Assembly (NCBI GenBank): GCA_004431415.1
Contig: QPMI01000044.1
Span: 480,321 to 544,320 of the forward strand
DNA length: 64,000 nt
Direction: 5' to 3'
Origin: Cyanophora paradoxa
Taxonomy: Eukaryota > Glaucocystophyceae > Cyanophorales > Cyanophoraceae
Below, piece after piece: positions 25,701 to 35,687 of this stretch. The translations under genes and the position numbers were made by a program. The notes below the pieces were generated by a model. That model was given only the letters and a program-made list of their open reading frames with translations. It ran no database searches and was not told the DNA's origin. The first letter of the stretch is position 1; the number at the start of each line of letters is the position of its first letter.

Positions 25701-26803
25701 ATGCACCTTTGCGCAAAATTCAAGGGGCTCAAAAGCCGATAGCCGATAGGCGGATGAGGGGGCACCAGCGGCGGGCACAGGGCACCGCACAGACGGGCCG
25801 AGGTCCCCGTACATCGTTCCCGGCCGTCCTTTGCCCGAGTAGTCCACCGCCTGGAGCGATCTCGTGAGTGCTGCCTCGGCGCTTTTCAGGGACGACGCCA
25901 GTGGCGCCCGCACGCACCGTGCCGCCGCACGTGTCGAACTTGTAGTGCAGCTCGAGAGGGGGCCGGTCTCGGGGCACGGTGCCTTGCGCCACGTCGGCGA
26001 CCTGGGCAGCCGAGAGCGCCGCGGAGTACACCCGGAAGTCCGCGAGCTCGACACCATACGCGTACGGCCCCGAGCCGGCCGGCCAGCCGGCGCCGACGTA
26101 GTGCGTGATCCGGGTCCGCTTGGGAACTGTGCCCGTCCCGGGTGTGAAGCTCGAAGCCCGTGCGTTGGGACGGGTGACGCCGTCGAGGTACGCGTAGTAA
26201 GAGTCTGAGGTCAGCACCAGCGTGACGTGGTGCCAGGAACTGTCCGCTGGGATGCTGTCGTTTGCAAGGAAGAGGGGCAGTCGCTGCTTCAGCTGCGTCC
26301 CGTCGTACACCGTCAGCAAAAGCGTCTCGTAGCCTGATGTCCTGTGTGGCTGCGCAAGATGTTCATGAGCAAGTTGAGAGAAGAATGTTAATGCTAATGT
26401 TAATGTGATGCGAGCGTGCGCTCGTACCTCGCAGTCCACATCGGAAGGGACTGCACCCGGGGGACCGCAGAAGCTCAGAATCTTCCGCCGCGCACAGTGT
26501 CAGACAGCCATCGCAGCGAGCGCGATGGGGCATGCACGATGTTGTCCGACCCAACTCCGCTGCCGAAATCAAATAGGCGCGAGAGAGTATTTGGGTTTGC
26601 CTGGCTCATGTTGATGCGAAGCCTGTGTGCACACGAAGCCAGTTAATTGGTGTCATTGCTAAGACGTCCACAAAAAATATTAAAACGCGTTAACCAGAAC
26701 GCAATCGTCAATGGCCCGCCCAGCTCAATCGAAGGCGTTATCAGGAAGCGCTCGGTTTGTTCGATCGAGCTGCTTGGCAAGACCTTGGTTCCAAAGACCA
26801 GGG
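7997..26803 (-). CDS. giant modular surface protein, copy A (LamG-like, GCC2/GCC3, two TM segments); 5'-truncated or with unresolved start
   Basis: A many-exon gene read right to left, with short GT-AG introns. The most upstream exon I can support starts at 26803 after an acceptor. Order: two near-identical ~4 kb units of LamG-like (PF13385-type) jellyroll domains, each closed by an FN3/Ig-like domain; a large region of unknown family (about 18.8-15.2 kb); Cys-rich GCC2/GCC3 repeats (15.2-11.2 kb); a stalk; two hydrophobic segments; a low-complexity tail ending at the stop 7997-7999. Such modules occur in extracellular adhesion or receptor-like proteins; ligand and role are unknown. Worked introns: 13135-13199 (donor GTGAGC), and one near 12.95 kb whose removal restores CDLCPPGTQSSDDR. 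Compared with copy B it lacks all upstream LamG modules and about 3.1 kb of GCC repeats. No start codon or signal peptide is visible, so it may be a pseudogene or have a new 5' end. It could also be more than one gene. Confidence 0.6.
10900..15230 (-). other. copy A: GCC2/GCC3 (ephrin-receptor-like) cysteine-rich repeat block
   Basis: Repeated modules follow the pattern C-x2-C-P-x-G-(8-12)-C-x2-C-x2-G. Examples are TECTKCSAGTSSDLGASAC, QECTPCPSGTARPANSSSC, VTCVPCPAGYMEANGTRTC and FECSPCGAGYTSSANRRVC. Roughly 15 or more modules are split by introns of about 60-80 nt. The block closes with a stalk containing PIATSEPIDISDFKKLI before the first membrane segment. This is the TNFR/ephrin-receptor-like fold typical of extracellular proteins. 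Copy A is shorter here than copy B: at about 13,620 it jumps straight to the sequence matching 44,7xx in copy B. Confidence 0.7.
15230..18830 (-). other. copy A: conserved middle region of unknown family
   Basis: This coding region between the LamG and GCC parts is conserved with 46.3-49.9 kb of copy B, including intron positions. Visible segments are AQRWATYAFGGCATAPYGP and SWPAGLCSGARPYDFMSAAA (18.2-17.8 kb), ELFGFAWATPGAETSSSVAF (about 17.5 kb), SFPVGASVQTMHTDGRIADG (about 16.9 kb), AMFTWEVDPSRFSDAPVGVR (about 16.6 kb) and ANIDGSIQIYKTVDWRGTRQ (about 16.2 kb). Paired cysteines and sequons fit an extracellular location. I do not recognise the fold. Confidence 0.5.
18830..22774 (-). repeat. 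copy A: LamG/FN3 tandem unit 2
   Basis: Second of two tandem coding units of about 4.0 kb. Order by transcription: a LamG domain (ALVFGTKVLPSSSIEQTERF, then FDFGSGVGSDNIV, SSWHHVTLVLTSDSYYAYLD, ADFRVYSAALSAAQVANV), a second LamG (VDYSGKGRPGTMYGDLGPSV, NQWHHVTFVFTKDEFRMYHN, GFRIHSAALTADQVMEAFMG), a third (RWTHLVVTYSAPSGG, FRVYSSELSASQVRLAYASA), and an FN3/Ig-like domain (LVLSAISTGPMTVLLTANF). The WHHV strand and the [DF]RxYSxALSxxQV ending are the usual LamG-like jellyroll signature. The unit boundary is set at the equivalent acceptor, 22774. Confidence 0.65.
22775..26803 (-). repeat. copy A: LamG/FN3 tandem unit 1
   Basis: First of two tandem units, same domain order as unit 2 and nearly identical to it by eye over about 3.7 kb, introns included (compare 24,200-26,790 with 20,160-22,760). 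The 5' exon begins at 26803 after an acceptor reading GGCAG on the minus strand. Upstream of that, similarity to copy B continues only to about 26,852. The first intron runs from a donor after IAFW to an acceptor before LRINMSQANPN, which restores a LamG strand. Confidence 0.65.
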
Positions 26804-26852
26804 CTGCCGCTCACGTCGGCAGAATGAAATTTGCGAAGCGTCCAGAAGGAGG

Positions 26853-27430
26853 AGGAGGAGGGGGCGCGGGGGGCAGGGGGGGGGGAAGGGGGGATCGGAA
26901 GGGCGCTAGGTTGGCAGAGAAGGACTCCGGAACAGCCCCTTTGTGCCGATGGACGGCCTAGGCGTAGCTAGAGCGAGGAAGAAGGGGGAAGGAAGAGGGG
27001 AAGAAGAGCGAGGGGGGGCAAGAAGGGGGGGGGGGCAGGGTGTGGAGGAGAGATGGGAATGGGGTACGGGGGAATAGGGGGTTGGGAAGGGAAGGGTAGC
27101 GGGCGGTACGGGAAGTGAGGATGGCTGGGGTTGCAGGGGCGGGGAGGGGGGAGGGGGGAGGAAGAGGTAGGGGGAAAGAACTTTGGAAGGCAGGAGGCAC
27201 ACGTCTTTTGTGTGCGTGTGGATGGACCTCAGTGGGGGACGGGGGGACGGGGGGGGGGGGGGGGGATGGGGGGCGGGGGGGAGTCGCTAGGTCGGCAGCG
27301 ACGCGTACTGGCGGCGCTTGGTCCGATGGTCGACAGCCAAGGACAGCTGCAGCCTCTATGTGCCGATGGACGGCCTAGGCGTAGCTATGGCTGGGTTGAG
27401 CCGCACCTTGCGAGCGGGGGCCCGCGCCGG
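26853..27430. repeat. G-rich minisatellite-like tract with an internal ~417-bp duplication
   Basis: The plus strand is strongly purine/G-rich, with runs of G up to about 14 near 27,250. A 29-nt segment (26,942-26,970) recurs exactly at 27,359-27,387, an offset of 417 nt, and similar words precede both copies (CTAGGTTGGCAG and CTAGGTCGGCAG). The tract abuts the point where giant gene A stops matching copy B. It could be an expanded intron or promoter tract or unrelated DNA joined at the duplication breakpoint. G-runs of this kind could form G-quadruplexes. Confidence 0.5.
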
Positions 27431-30374
27431 AAGTGGCGAGGGGGCGCAGGGGGAGGAGGACGAGGAAGAGCGCGATCGCGACGGGCCGCATCGACCGGAA
27501 GGCGCTGGAGGCGCGCGCGTGAATGAAGTGGAGAGATCTCGAAACAAGCCGAAGTGGCGAACCTCCCGCATGCAGGCGTGCGATCGCGAGGAGATGGCAT
27601 AAGATTACATGCGTTGAATTGCGGCGGGGATGAGGCCGGGCTTCGTTCCTGCCTCGCCGGGACGGCCGCAGTTAGACAGTTAGAGTCGACAGGGCGGGAC
27701 AGCCTTCAGCTAACGCGAGCGCACGCGCGCGTGCACCTGCGCATATGCATGCGCGTGCGGGCGCCGCGCCCGCGCGGCGAGCTCGCCCGGGCCCGCGTCC
27801 GTTGCCGTGCCAGATCTAGACGGCGCGCCTTCCTGCCTTGTGCAGCCGCGGCCCGGAGGGTCTGCAGGCCTAGGCCGCGGGCGTTGCACTCCCCTGCCGA
27901 CGTCGCCTGCGGCTGCGGCGCTGGCCGAGAAGGCCGGTATCCGGAGTGGAGCTCGAGCCCCGAGCTGGAACATCGGATCGCGAGTGAGGATCACCGGATG
28001 ATGATCGGTACCGGTGCGGTCCGACGGTCGGTGATTCGAACAGATTCGCTTCTGTCCTCAGCCTTAAGCTTGCCAGTCTGAGGCGGCTCGAGCTCGGCGT
28101 CCGGTCCGACGGTCTGAGGCGGCTCGGCGGCCTTGCAGCCGCTGATCTAGATCTGCGGCGCGCTATAGGCTAGTTATAGCTGTGTGGCTTTCGCCCGGGC
28201 CCCCATGGCCACCGCCTGCAGCTGCCTAGGCGAGCGAGCCCTCGGAGCTGCAAGTGGCCCGCAACGTCGACCGTACCGTAGTACGCGTCGGACCTTTCAG
28301 TCACTCGCACCGCGCATCATATGCATGGCATGCATGCGGCGCTTAGGCTGGCTTAGCTATAGCTGCAGAGTCAGTCACTGAGTGGCAGACTGGCAGTGAC
28401 TCAGTGAGAGCACGTGCAGACGCATTTCAACTTTGAGTCACTGAGTGAAGCTGCTTCCGAAGTTCACCCGGTGACCGTGGTCCGTGGCTCTGCGATCTTC
28501 GAATTCGAGACTTCCGAAGCTGGCCACTGTGGCCAGTGCCCTAATTAATATTAATCTAGAGGCCGCCGGCGCCGCCGGCCGGGCCCGGCCCCTGCAGCTG
28601 CCGGCGCCGCCGGCCCCGGCCGACCGTGACCGCCGATCGCGAATGGATTCGCGATTCGCGAGGCGTACTTTCAAGTTCACCGTCTTTACGACGGCTTTTT
28701 TTAGCCGTAGTTTGTTTTTGCCGTATAAATTGCATGCATGCCGAGAGGCCGAATTCGGCAATTTAGCTTCACGGCAATTGCTTTGGGGGGGTAGGTATTT
28801 TCCTACTAGGCTAGCGCGCCATAGAGCAGAATCTGGATTCGGCAATTAATATTTATTGCGACTCGCGATCGGCGACGGCAATTCGGGTTTCGGGCGAATT
28901 CGGCAATTTTACGTATACAGTACTTTCAAAAGTTTAGCGAAAGAGCGCTAGCCTGTTTCCGAAGTTCAGTCTGTTAAGCAATCAGGCTGGAGTCAGGCTG
29001 AAGGTTCAGCCTGCGTCCAGAGTCCAGACTGATTTCTAATCCGACCAGCCTGATCCGGCTAGCAGTACTACGGTACTAGTGGCGTGGCGCGGCAATTGGA
29101 AGCTCACTTCGAATTCAAGTTCCTTGCTCTCATAGAAGAAACTTCAAATTGGACGCGACGTTTTGCAGCGTAGCACGTATCGGGGCTTCCCGTTATACGT
29201 TCACACGTTTCCCGTTATATCTTTAGACCATTTCCTCAATTTTGAAAAAGCCTTGAAGAGGCATCGAAGGGGGCCAAAGCTCGCGATCGCAGAAACCTGC
29301 CTTCTGCGCATATGCATGCCATAGAAAATTTCGATCGCGAGGTGTGGGCATGCACATGCGGGGGTCTTCCAAACGAGTACAGACGAGCCTGAAAATGATC
29401 GACGCGCATCGTCGCTCTAGATCTCCCCGCGCAATATTTTGATGCAGGCGACGATATCGATCGCGAGCCGCGTAGCACTGACCCCGAGGCAATACTCGAC
29501 CGCACACGCGCTCGCCTCGGACGCGCGCTGCGCCCGGCAGCCGCTCGGTTAAGCCGCGGACTTTCAAGTTTGGCCGGGCTGCATGCTGGGCTCCCCCGAG
29601 GCTCTCGCCGCGAAGGCCAAGAAGCCGCGTGCGCATGCGAGCTAGGAAGCTTAGCTTGCGTGGCACCTACCGCGCCTTTGCGCACATGTACTTTTCGGTT
29701 TCACGCCCGGCCTTAAAGAAAAGCTTGGCGCACATGTACTTAAGAACCTTTCGTTTCAAACGGATGTATAGCGCTGCAGTCCGCAGCTGTTTCAACTTCC
29801 AATTGCGATGTTCAGATGTTTCAAGCTTTAAGTGCAAACTAGCTAGCTATAGCTAGCTAGCTAGCTATATATAGATGTATAACATTGTATATATATAATG
29901 CGAGTGATCTGATACAGCAGTACGCGGGCGCGGGGGGGCCTATCAGTACTGCTGTATTGGTTCGGACCCCTTTTTACTAGTGTATACGTAGGTTTTAGCT
30001 CTGCGCGGTGCTAGGGGCTCGCAGCTTCAGCTTATGTACGTCCAGTATGTGCTCACAAATGCGAGTACAATGAGTGGTTCCGGAACGTTGGGCGTCGCGG
30101 GCCGCGCGCAGATCGCTCAGCTATGGCCCTGCAGCGCAGCATCTCTCATCTGGCCGAACTCCCAGCTTTCTAGCGCGCAGTTCTAGCGGTGCGGACCGTA
30201 CACTTCTCGGACACGTCCCCCGCTCGTCCGCTCGGACACGTCCCCCGCCCCTTCCCCGTCTTTCATGATCTCATGATCAGTGAGTCAGAACAATGCTTAA
30301 GCTTAGAATTTTGTTCGAGTTCATATCAGCGGACAGCTTCGAAAATATTCTGACGTGGAGCCATCTGACTGCAA
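27431..30374. other. non-coding region rich in short palindromes
   Basis: I see no supported gene. The segment holds alternating purine-pyrimidine GC stretches (about 27,720-27,780), GCC/GGC palindrome runs (28,555-28,625), CAGGCT/TCAGTC words (28,370-29,060), a TAGC/TATA palindrome cluster (29,840-29,900) and a perfect hairpin at 29,912-29,957. Reading frames here are short, biased and unlike the neighbouring genes. Confidence 0.5.
29912..29957. repeat. perfect 12-bp inverted repeat (hairpin)
   Basis: ATACAGCAGTAC at 29,912-29,923 is exactly reverse-complemented at 29,946-29,957, with a 22-nt G-rich loop. It could fold as a cruciform or RNA stem-loop. No run of T follows directly and no gene flanks it, so I do not call it a terminator. 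Confidence 0.6.
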
Positions 30375-31341
30375 TTAAGCGTCACAGTCGGCCAGCGCGT
30401 CGATCTCGTCAATGGTGGTCACGTCCTGAGGAAGCGCATCAAAAACGAATTCACATAGCAATCGCAGGAGCAATATGAAAGAGGGAGCAATCACATACCG
30501 CCAGGTCGTCTTCAATCCAATCGAATTCCGCAGCCTGATAATCCTCTAGATCCTCCGGGGTCGCCGGAAAGAGAGGCTCGGCGGGCAAGAATTCCTGAAG
30601 GCAGGATCGACATCAGCGAAATTAAAGGTAATATCGATCCCCGTCCGCAAAGTGGCGACAATATAAATCACGAGCACAGACCCCGGTGGCCTCATAGTGG
30701 TCAATCGCAGCGTCGATTGCGTTGAACATGTTGCGGACGTCCTGAAGGTCGAGGTGCATCTTCAAATTGTTGCCGCTCTGGTCGTAGTCCCAACCCCTGG
30801 GGCACTGCTGCGAGAGGAGCTGCATGTAGCCCTGCAAACGGCGAAATAAGCGAGATCTATAATTAGAGCGATCTGAGCCGTCAAAGTTGTTTACATTTGC
30901 GGCATCCTGGACGTCATTGACGGCTTGATGGAAGAACTTGACCACGTCGGCGAGTTTGGCCTTATCCATGACCACCTCGCGGTTCTTGAAGCTGTAGGCG
31001 GTTGTCGCGACCGCTTCGTCGAAATAGAATAGCTTCTCCTGCTCGCATGCGCAGGAGAATGGTCATGATTTGGATGCATATATATGCGCACACACTGTGA
31101 CAGAGTCTCGAGCGGGGCGCACCGAGAATTCCCTCCACGCGTGCCCGTCGACGCCCTCGGAGATGGGACAAGCCAGGCTGTTCCGCGCCTGCTCCAGCAC
31201 TTCTGGGATGTACGTGTATTCTTTGAACAGGTCTCGGAAGACCCGAACTTCCTCCTCTGTCACATCGTCGCCTATCTGGCACAAGATCGGGACGAACGTT
31301 GGATCGGCGAACGCCAGATCTTGGATCGACATCCGCGACAT
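30375..31341 (-). CDS. 219-aa acidic helical protein of unknown family
   Basis: Five exons join without frame conflict: 31341-31123, 31038-30895, 30831-30682, 30594-30499 and 30425-30375 (stop TAA), giving 219 codons. All four introns are GT-AG, 63-87 nt long, and all fall in phase 0. The protein begins MSRMSIQDLAFADPTFVPIL; the second Met at codon 4 is an alternative start. It looks mostly helical and acidic (VTEEEVRVFRDLFKEYTYIP, KLADVVKFFHQAVNDVQDAA, DVRNMFNAIDAAIDHYEATG) and ends in an Asp-rich tail (TTIDEIDALADCDA). No signal peptide, membrane segment, metal site or known motif is visible. It sits alone between the two giant genes, in the same orientation. The clean exon set makes a real gene likely; function is unknown. 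Confidence 0.72.
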
Positions 31342-32079
31342 GGCTTGCCAAGCTGTAGGCTGCCGGGAGAGCTGGATTACTCAGCGAGCGATCGCGAACT
31401 TCGGAAAGCGCTAGCTGGCCCGCGGATCGGATGCAAGCGATACTATAATAAACTTATGCCACACTGTCACGGTGTCTGTCCGCTGCAGGTTGTCACAGTG
31501 TAGGCTACGTTAGCCTAGCTATACTTGTAGCTCAGGCTGCCAGAGTCAGGCTGCAACTTGGCAACTGGCAAAACTCGCGGCACTGCCGCAGGCCCGGCCG
31601 CAGAGTCGGCGCAGACTCAGAGGCCGCAGTGCGGCAGTTGCAAATTGCAATCGCTCCGATCCGACTCGGCGAGGCTCGCCGTCGTGCAGCATGCGCAGCC
31701 TGGCAGGCCGGCCCGGCGGCCGGCGGCGACCGGCCCGGCCCGCCGCGGCCCGCCGGCCGCCGGCCGGCGCCGGGCCGTCCGACGGTCCGACGGTCGCGAC
31801 GGTCGCGGCGCCGCCGCGCCGGCCGTCCGGCGGCGGAAGGCCCGGAAGTTCCCGGGGCCGGAACGCCGTGACGCGCGCTTCGAAAATTCCGAAGTTCAGG
31901 GCAACTTTAGGCCGGGCTTCCGAGTTAACGTTCAGCCATCGAATCGTCCTACGGTCGGAACTTGGGTCTGCGGCGCTATATATATACTACGGTAGTATCA
32001 TAGTATAGTACTGTAGGACGGCTTAAATTCCCGTGGTGTAAAATTGCCGAATTCGACCCTCGCGATCGAGCTCCAAGTG

Positions 32080-32541
32080 TTCTGCTGTGCATGCCTCCGT
32101 CTCCTGCGGCTACGTCTTCTAGTTCTGCTGTTAGCTCCATCTCGTCGTCTTCGTCTAGATCTGTTAGTACTATTCCCTCGTCTTTTGTTCCTGTATCTGC
32201 TAGTTTTAGTCCGACTTATTCTGTTGTGTCCTTGAACTCTAGATCGGATCTGGATCATCGGATCTTCGACTGTCACAGTGTAGTTTCTCGTGCTCGTTCT
32301 CCTTATTTGCTGCGTCCCCGGCCCGTACTCCTCGTCGTTCTAGTGTGACTAGTACTGCAGCTGCTGTGTCGATGCCCTTGAGCTCTTCTTCTACTTCTCC
32401 TCGTGCTCGTTCTCCTTATCTTTTGCGTTCTTCTGCTCGTGTCCCTTCTCATCATCCTTCTTAAAGCTTCAAGGCTTGATTATGCCATGATGTGCTTTGT
32501 GATAGTTCACTGTATCTTTGATTTGTGACCTACGGGGGGTT
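32080..32541 (+). mobile_element. possible retroelement 3'-end remnant (Ser/Arg/Pro-rich coding fragment plus shared tail)
   Basis: Between 32,091 and 32,465 the plus strand reads as a Ser/Arg/Pro-rich fragment whose codons mostly end in T, unlike the G/C-ending codons of every gene here. The phrase SRARSPYLLR appears near 32,290 and SPRARSPYLLR again near 32,400 in another frame, so the fragment is frame-broken. It ends at TAA near 32,463. Just downstream, 32,510-32,541 shares two blocks with 35,088-35,141. A coding tail followed by a dispersed 3' sequence resembles a decayed retrotransposon end, but no reverse transcriptase, integrase or LTR is visible. Confidence 0.3.
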
Positions 32542-32824
32542 TGCACGAATTCCTTTCACCAGTGTTCTTAAGCTTTGCTCGCCTAATCACTCCCTACGTA
32601 GTACGTATACAGTACTAGTACTGCCGCGGTGCCCGCGCACTGTGCTTGCAATTGGCAACTTAGATGGATCGCATCTGCAGCTGGGTCATTTCCGGGTCAT
32701 TTTTCTCAGTTTTTGCACGGTAGCCTGACTGAACCTCGGGTTGACTGATTCAGTCACAGTCAGGGGGGCTGAGCGACTGGGTCAGGGGTGGAGCCTGACT
32801 GAATTGAACATGAACCCAGCACTA

Positions 32825-32893
32825 CTCGTGAGTCGTGAGAGTGACTCGTGACTCGTGACTCGTGAGTCGTGACTCGTGAGTCGTGAATCGTGA
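32825..32893. repeat. 7-nt tandem repeat (TGACTCG/TGAGTCG)
   Basis: About nine to ten imperfect copies of TGASTCG run head to tail, the last ones degenerating to TGAATCG and TGATCC. It sits directly before a GC-palindrome island. It looks like a microsatellite or short minisatellite. Confidence 0.7.
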
Positions 32894-35087
32894 TCCCCAT
32901 GATGGCCGGGGCCCATCATCATGGCATGGGCCGGGCCGCCGGCGGCCCGCCGCCCGGCGGCCGCCGGCCCGCCGGCGCCGGCCCGCGCGCCGGCCGGGCG
33001 CCGCCGGCCCGGCCCGCCGGCGCCGCCGCGGCGCCGCCCCGGGCCCCGGCCCCCGGCCCCCCATGGCCATTAATAGTTTCAACAAAACCGTTGAACCGTT
33101 GAACGTTCAAACGGTTTGGGTCCTCGCGATCGCGGCCCGGCGCCGGCCGGCGGGGCCGGCCGCCGGGCGGGCCGGGGCGGCCCGGCGCATCTACAATTAA
33201 TTGCCAAAACTTGAAATTAAAATTGCACAAAAGCACGCGCCGTCGCCGGCCCTTCGGGGCCGGCCCCGGGCCTGCCGGCGGCGCCGGCCGCCGGGCGCCG
33301 GGCCGCCGGCCCGCCGGCCCGGCGCCGGGCCGCCGGCGCCGGCCGGCGGGCCGGCGCCGCCGCGCCGGCGGGCAGTGCCGGCCCACTGCCGGGCAGTGAG
33401 TCCAGTGACATCGCGCGCGCCGAGTCGAGGGCCCGAGGGCCGAGGCACCAATTTCTACGCTAATTATAACCTTTCGAAAAACCCCCCCGGGAGCGCGACG
33501 GGAGCGCAAAGTACGACGTGCCGGGATAGCGGCGACCACTGGGCCCCCGCCGAGACCCTGGAGCGCGTCAGAAGACCTCCCCGGGCCCGCAGCCGCCCGC
33601 GCACCGAGAGGGCACCCGGGCAGATCCCGTCGATCGGCACTTCGAAATTCCCCCTCGCGATCTGGCCAGCCCCGGACCTTCTCGATAGCTTTCTTACACA
33701 GCCAGCGCAGCCGGCAACCCGACCCCCAGCCCGCGTATCTCCGCCCGCGCACTCAGAGCTAGATCGTCGACGTCGCGCGCGCGCACGCGGATCATCGGGC
33801 GGTTCGCTTATCGGGCGGATCATCGCGGTCATGATCAGCGCGGGCAAACGCGGGGTTCATGGCCGCTCGCGCTGCGGGAGCCCGCGGCCGACGCCTCCGG
33901 TCGACCTGCAGCTGCAGCTGCTCACGCGCGCGCGCGTACGATCCTGATCGACCGCCGGCGCCTCCTTCCGGTGGCAAACACTGGGGCTCTAGCCAGGACC
34001 TGCCGCGCAAACCCCTCGAGCTCCCCTGCAGCTGCTGCGCCCTCGCCGACACATCCCGCGTGCGCAGGCCACCGGCCGCGGCAACGATTGCAGCACGGGC
34101 GCGGGCGCACTGCGCGCGGCCTAGGCCTCTTCCGGTGCCGGCCTCGGCGCCGCTGTAACCGCCCTCGAGCTCGAGGCCGCGGTCCCTCGAGCGACGCGCC
34201 GCCGTCCTCGCAAACATCTCAGAGTCAAGAACAGGGAGCGATCCTTGCCCTGCTGCGCAAATTATTTGCCGAGTTCTAGGCCCTTGCCGACACGTCGCGC
34301 GCAGGCCACTGATCCGGGGCACGGGCGCGGGCGCTCGACGAGTCATCTGCATCGACCCCGTCATCGCGGCGCTCCACCCCCCCCGAGCTCGCCCCTATAT
34401 ATATCCCCCTGGCAAGCCCCTAGGCCCCTCCTCCGACCACGACCTAATAGCTGCGCGCGCCTCTCGCCGTTTCGTCACTATGAGCGCCGCATGCATGCCG
34501 CCCGCTGTCTGAGCATGTGGAACCGTGGCGGGGACGCTCGGAACCCTCGCACAAAGTAGTGCGGGGGGAGATTCCGACGGATCGGCCCGGCCCGCAGTCA
34601 GACATGGCAGCCTCCTCCATTCATGATCACTTGCTTGCACTTGAGCTGTACCTTCGCTGCCTGGGCCTTTCCCTCTCCCTATTGCGGGTCGACGTCTGGG
34701 ATCCGTTGCCGCGCATGCACCCCGCGGTATCCATATATAGGGGCTCCATCGATGCATCCCACTTCGCGGCCCTCTACACTCCCAAGCTCTATAGCTACCC
34801 CTCCACTCTTGAGCTAGCCTCGTAGCCTCCTCCGTACACTGCAGCTATCTCTACCTGTAGGGCGGCGCCCCGCCGACCGCCCATGTCTGTCGGCCTCCCC
34901 GGTCGCTTAGATAGGGGAGCGCCTTGAAAATACACTCGACCCCCGATGGGGGTCCCCTCCGTGAACCTTTCGAAAATTCGAACTCAGCAGCTTCGACCTG
35001 CAAAAGAAAGACCGGAATCTCTTAAGATTTAATAATCCTGTTTCATAAAATCATATCTGATCCTGTCCAACGGTCTTAAATTGTCTG

Positions 35088-35141
35088 CTGTATCTTTGAT
35101 TTGTGATTTGTTATCCTTAATATCACTACCTACGGGGGGTT
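35088..35141. repeat. second copy of a dispersed sequence, split by a 22-nt insertion
   Basis: The 19-nt word CTGTATCTTTGATTTGTGA (35,088-35,106) and the 13-nt word CCTACGGGGGGTT (35,129-35,141) also occur at 32,510-32,528 and 32,529-32,541, where they are directly adjacent. Here 22 nt separate them. This suggests a dispersed element family with an internal indel. Confidence 0.5.
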
Positions 35142-35687
35142 CGCCCCACCGCGGGCCACCGGTACCGTAGTCTCTCAAAAAAACTTAAAATTGAATTAAA
35201 AACATGAGAATTCTCAAGCGGCAAGCGATAACTGTATAACTAGTTTATAATACTACCTGTTCACTTCACTACCGGCCCAGGCTGGGAATTTGAAACTCGG
35301 TCACCGGAGGCTGCCACTGGTAAGTTTTGAACACATTAGGACCAGTCCGAAGTACGGCTGGTGCGAGCCTAAAGGGAAAGAAAAAAGCAAAATCCTGCCA
35401 GCAATTTGGCTGACCAGTGCTGTAATTGCCTCTCTGATATATTCAGTCATAAAAAAATGCAGTCTTCCAGCCTGCATAGTACTGGGCTTCCACGTACCCG
35501 TGCATGGCTATGTATATATGTCCGAACACAGCTCAAAACATCGGTGGGGTACCTCAAAAACATTCGAGTTGAAATCGCTTACTACGGCGAATCGAGTCCA
35601 AAAGCCCCAGTCTGAAACTCAGGCGATTTTCTGATTGGTCAATTTACTACCTGTACCTGTACCCAGCTAGCAAACGGGGGGGGTGCG

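Noticed and set aside
32825-32893. CRISPR-like array
   Set aside because: The units are 7 nt and contiguous with no spacers; this is a simple tandem repeat.
33201-34364. Long overlapping open frames of 190-277 codons on both strands
   Set aside because: They are Ala/Arg/Gly/Pro-rich, overlap each other on both strands and arise from GC-rich palindromic sequence lacking stop codons. No domain, splice pattern or paralogue supports them.
34517-34825. 102-codon plus-strand frame
   Set aside because: No motif or supporting context; overlaps a minus-strand frame of similar length.
35290-35634. 114-codon plus-strand frame with a hydrophobic stretch
   Set aside because: It lies in AT-rich intergenic DNA, with no recognisable motif, no paralogue in the window and codon use unlike the host genes.
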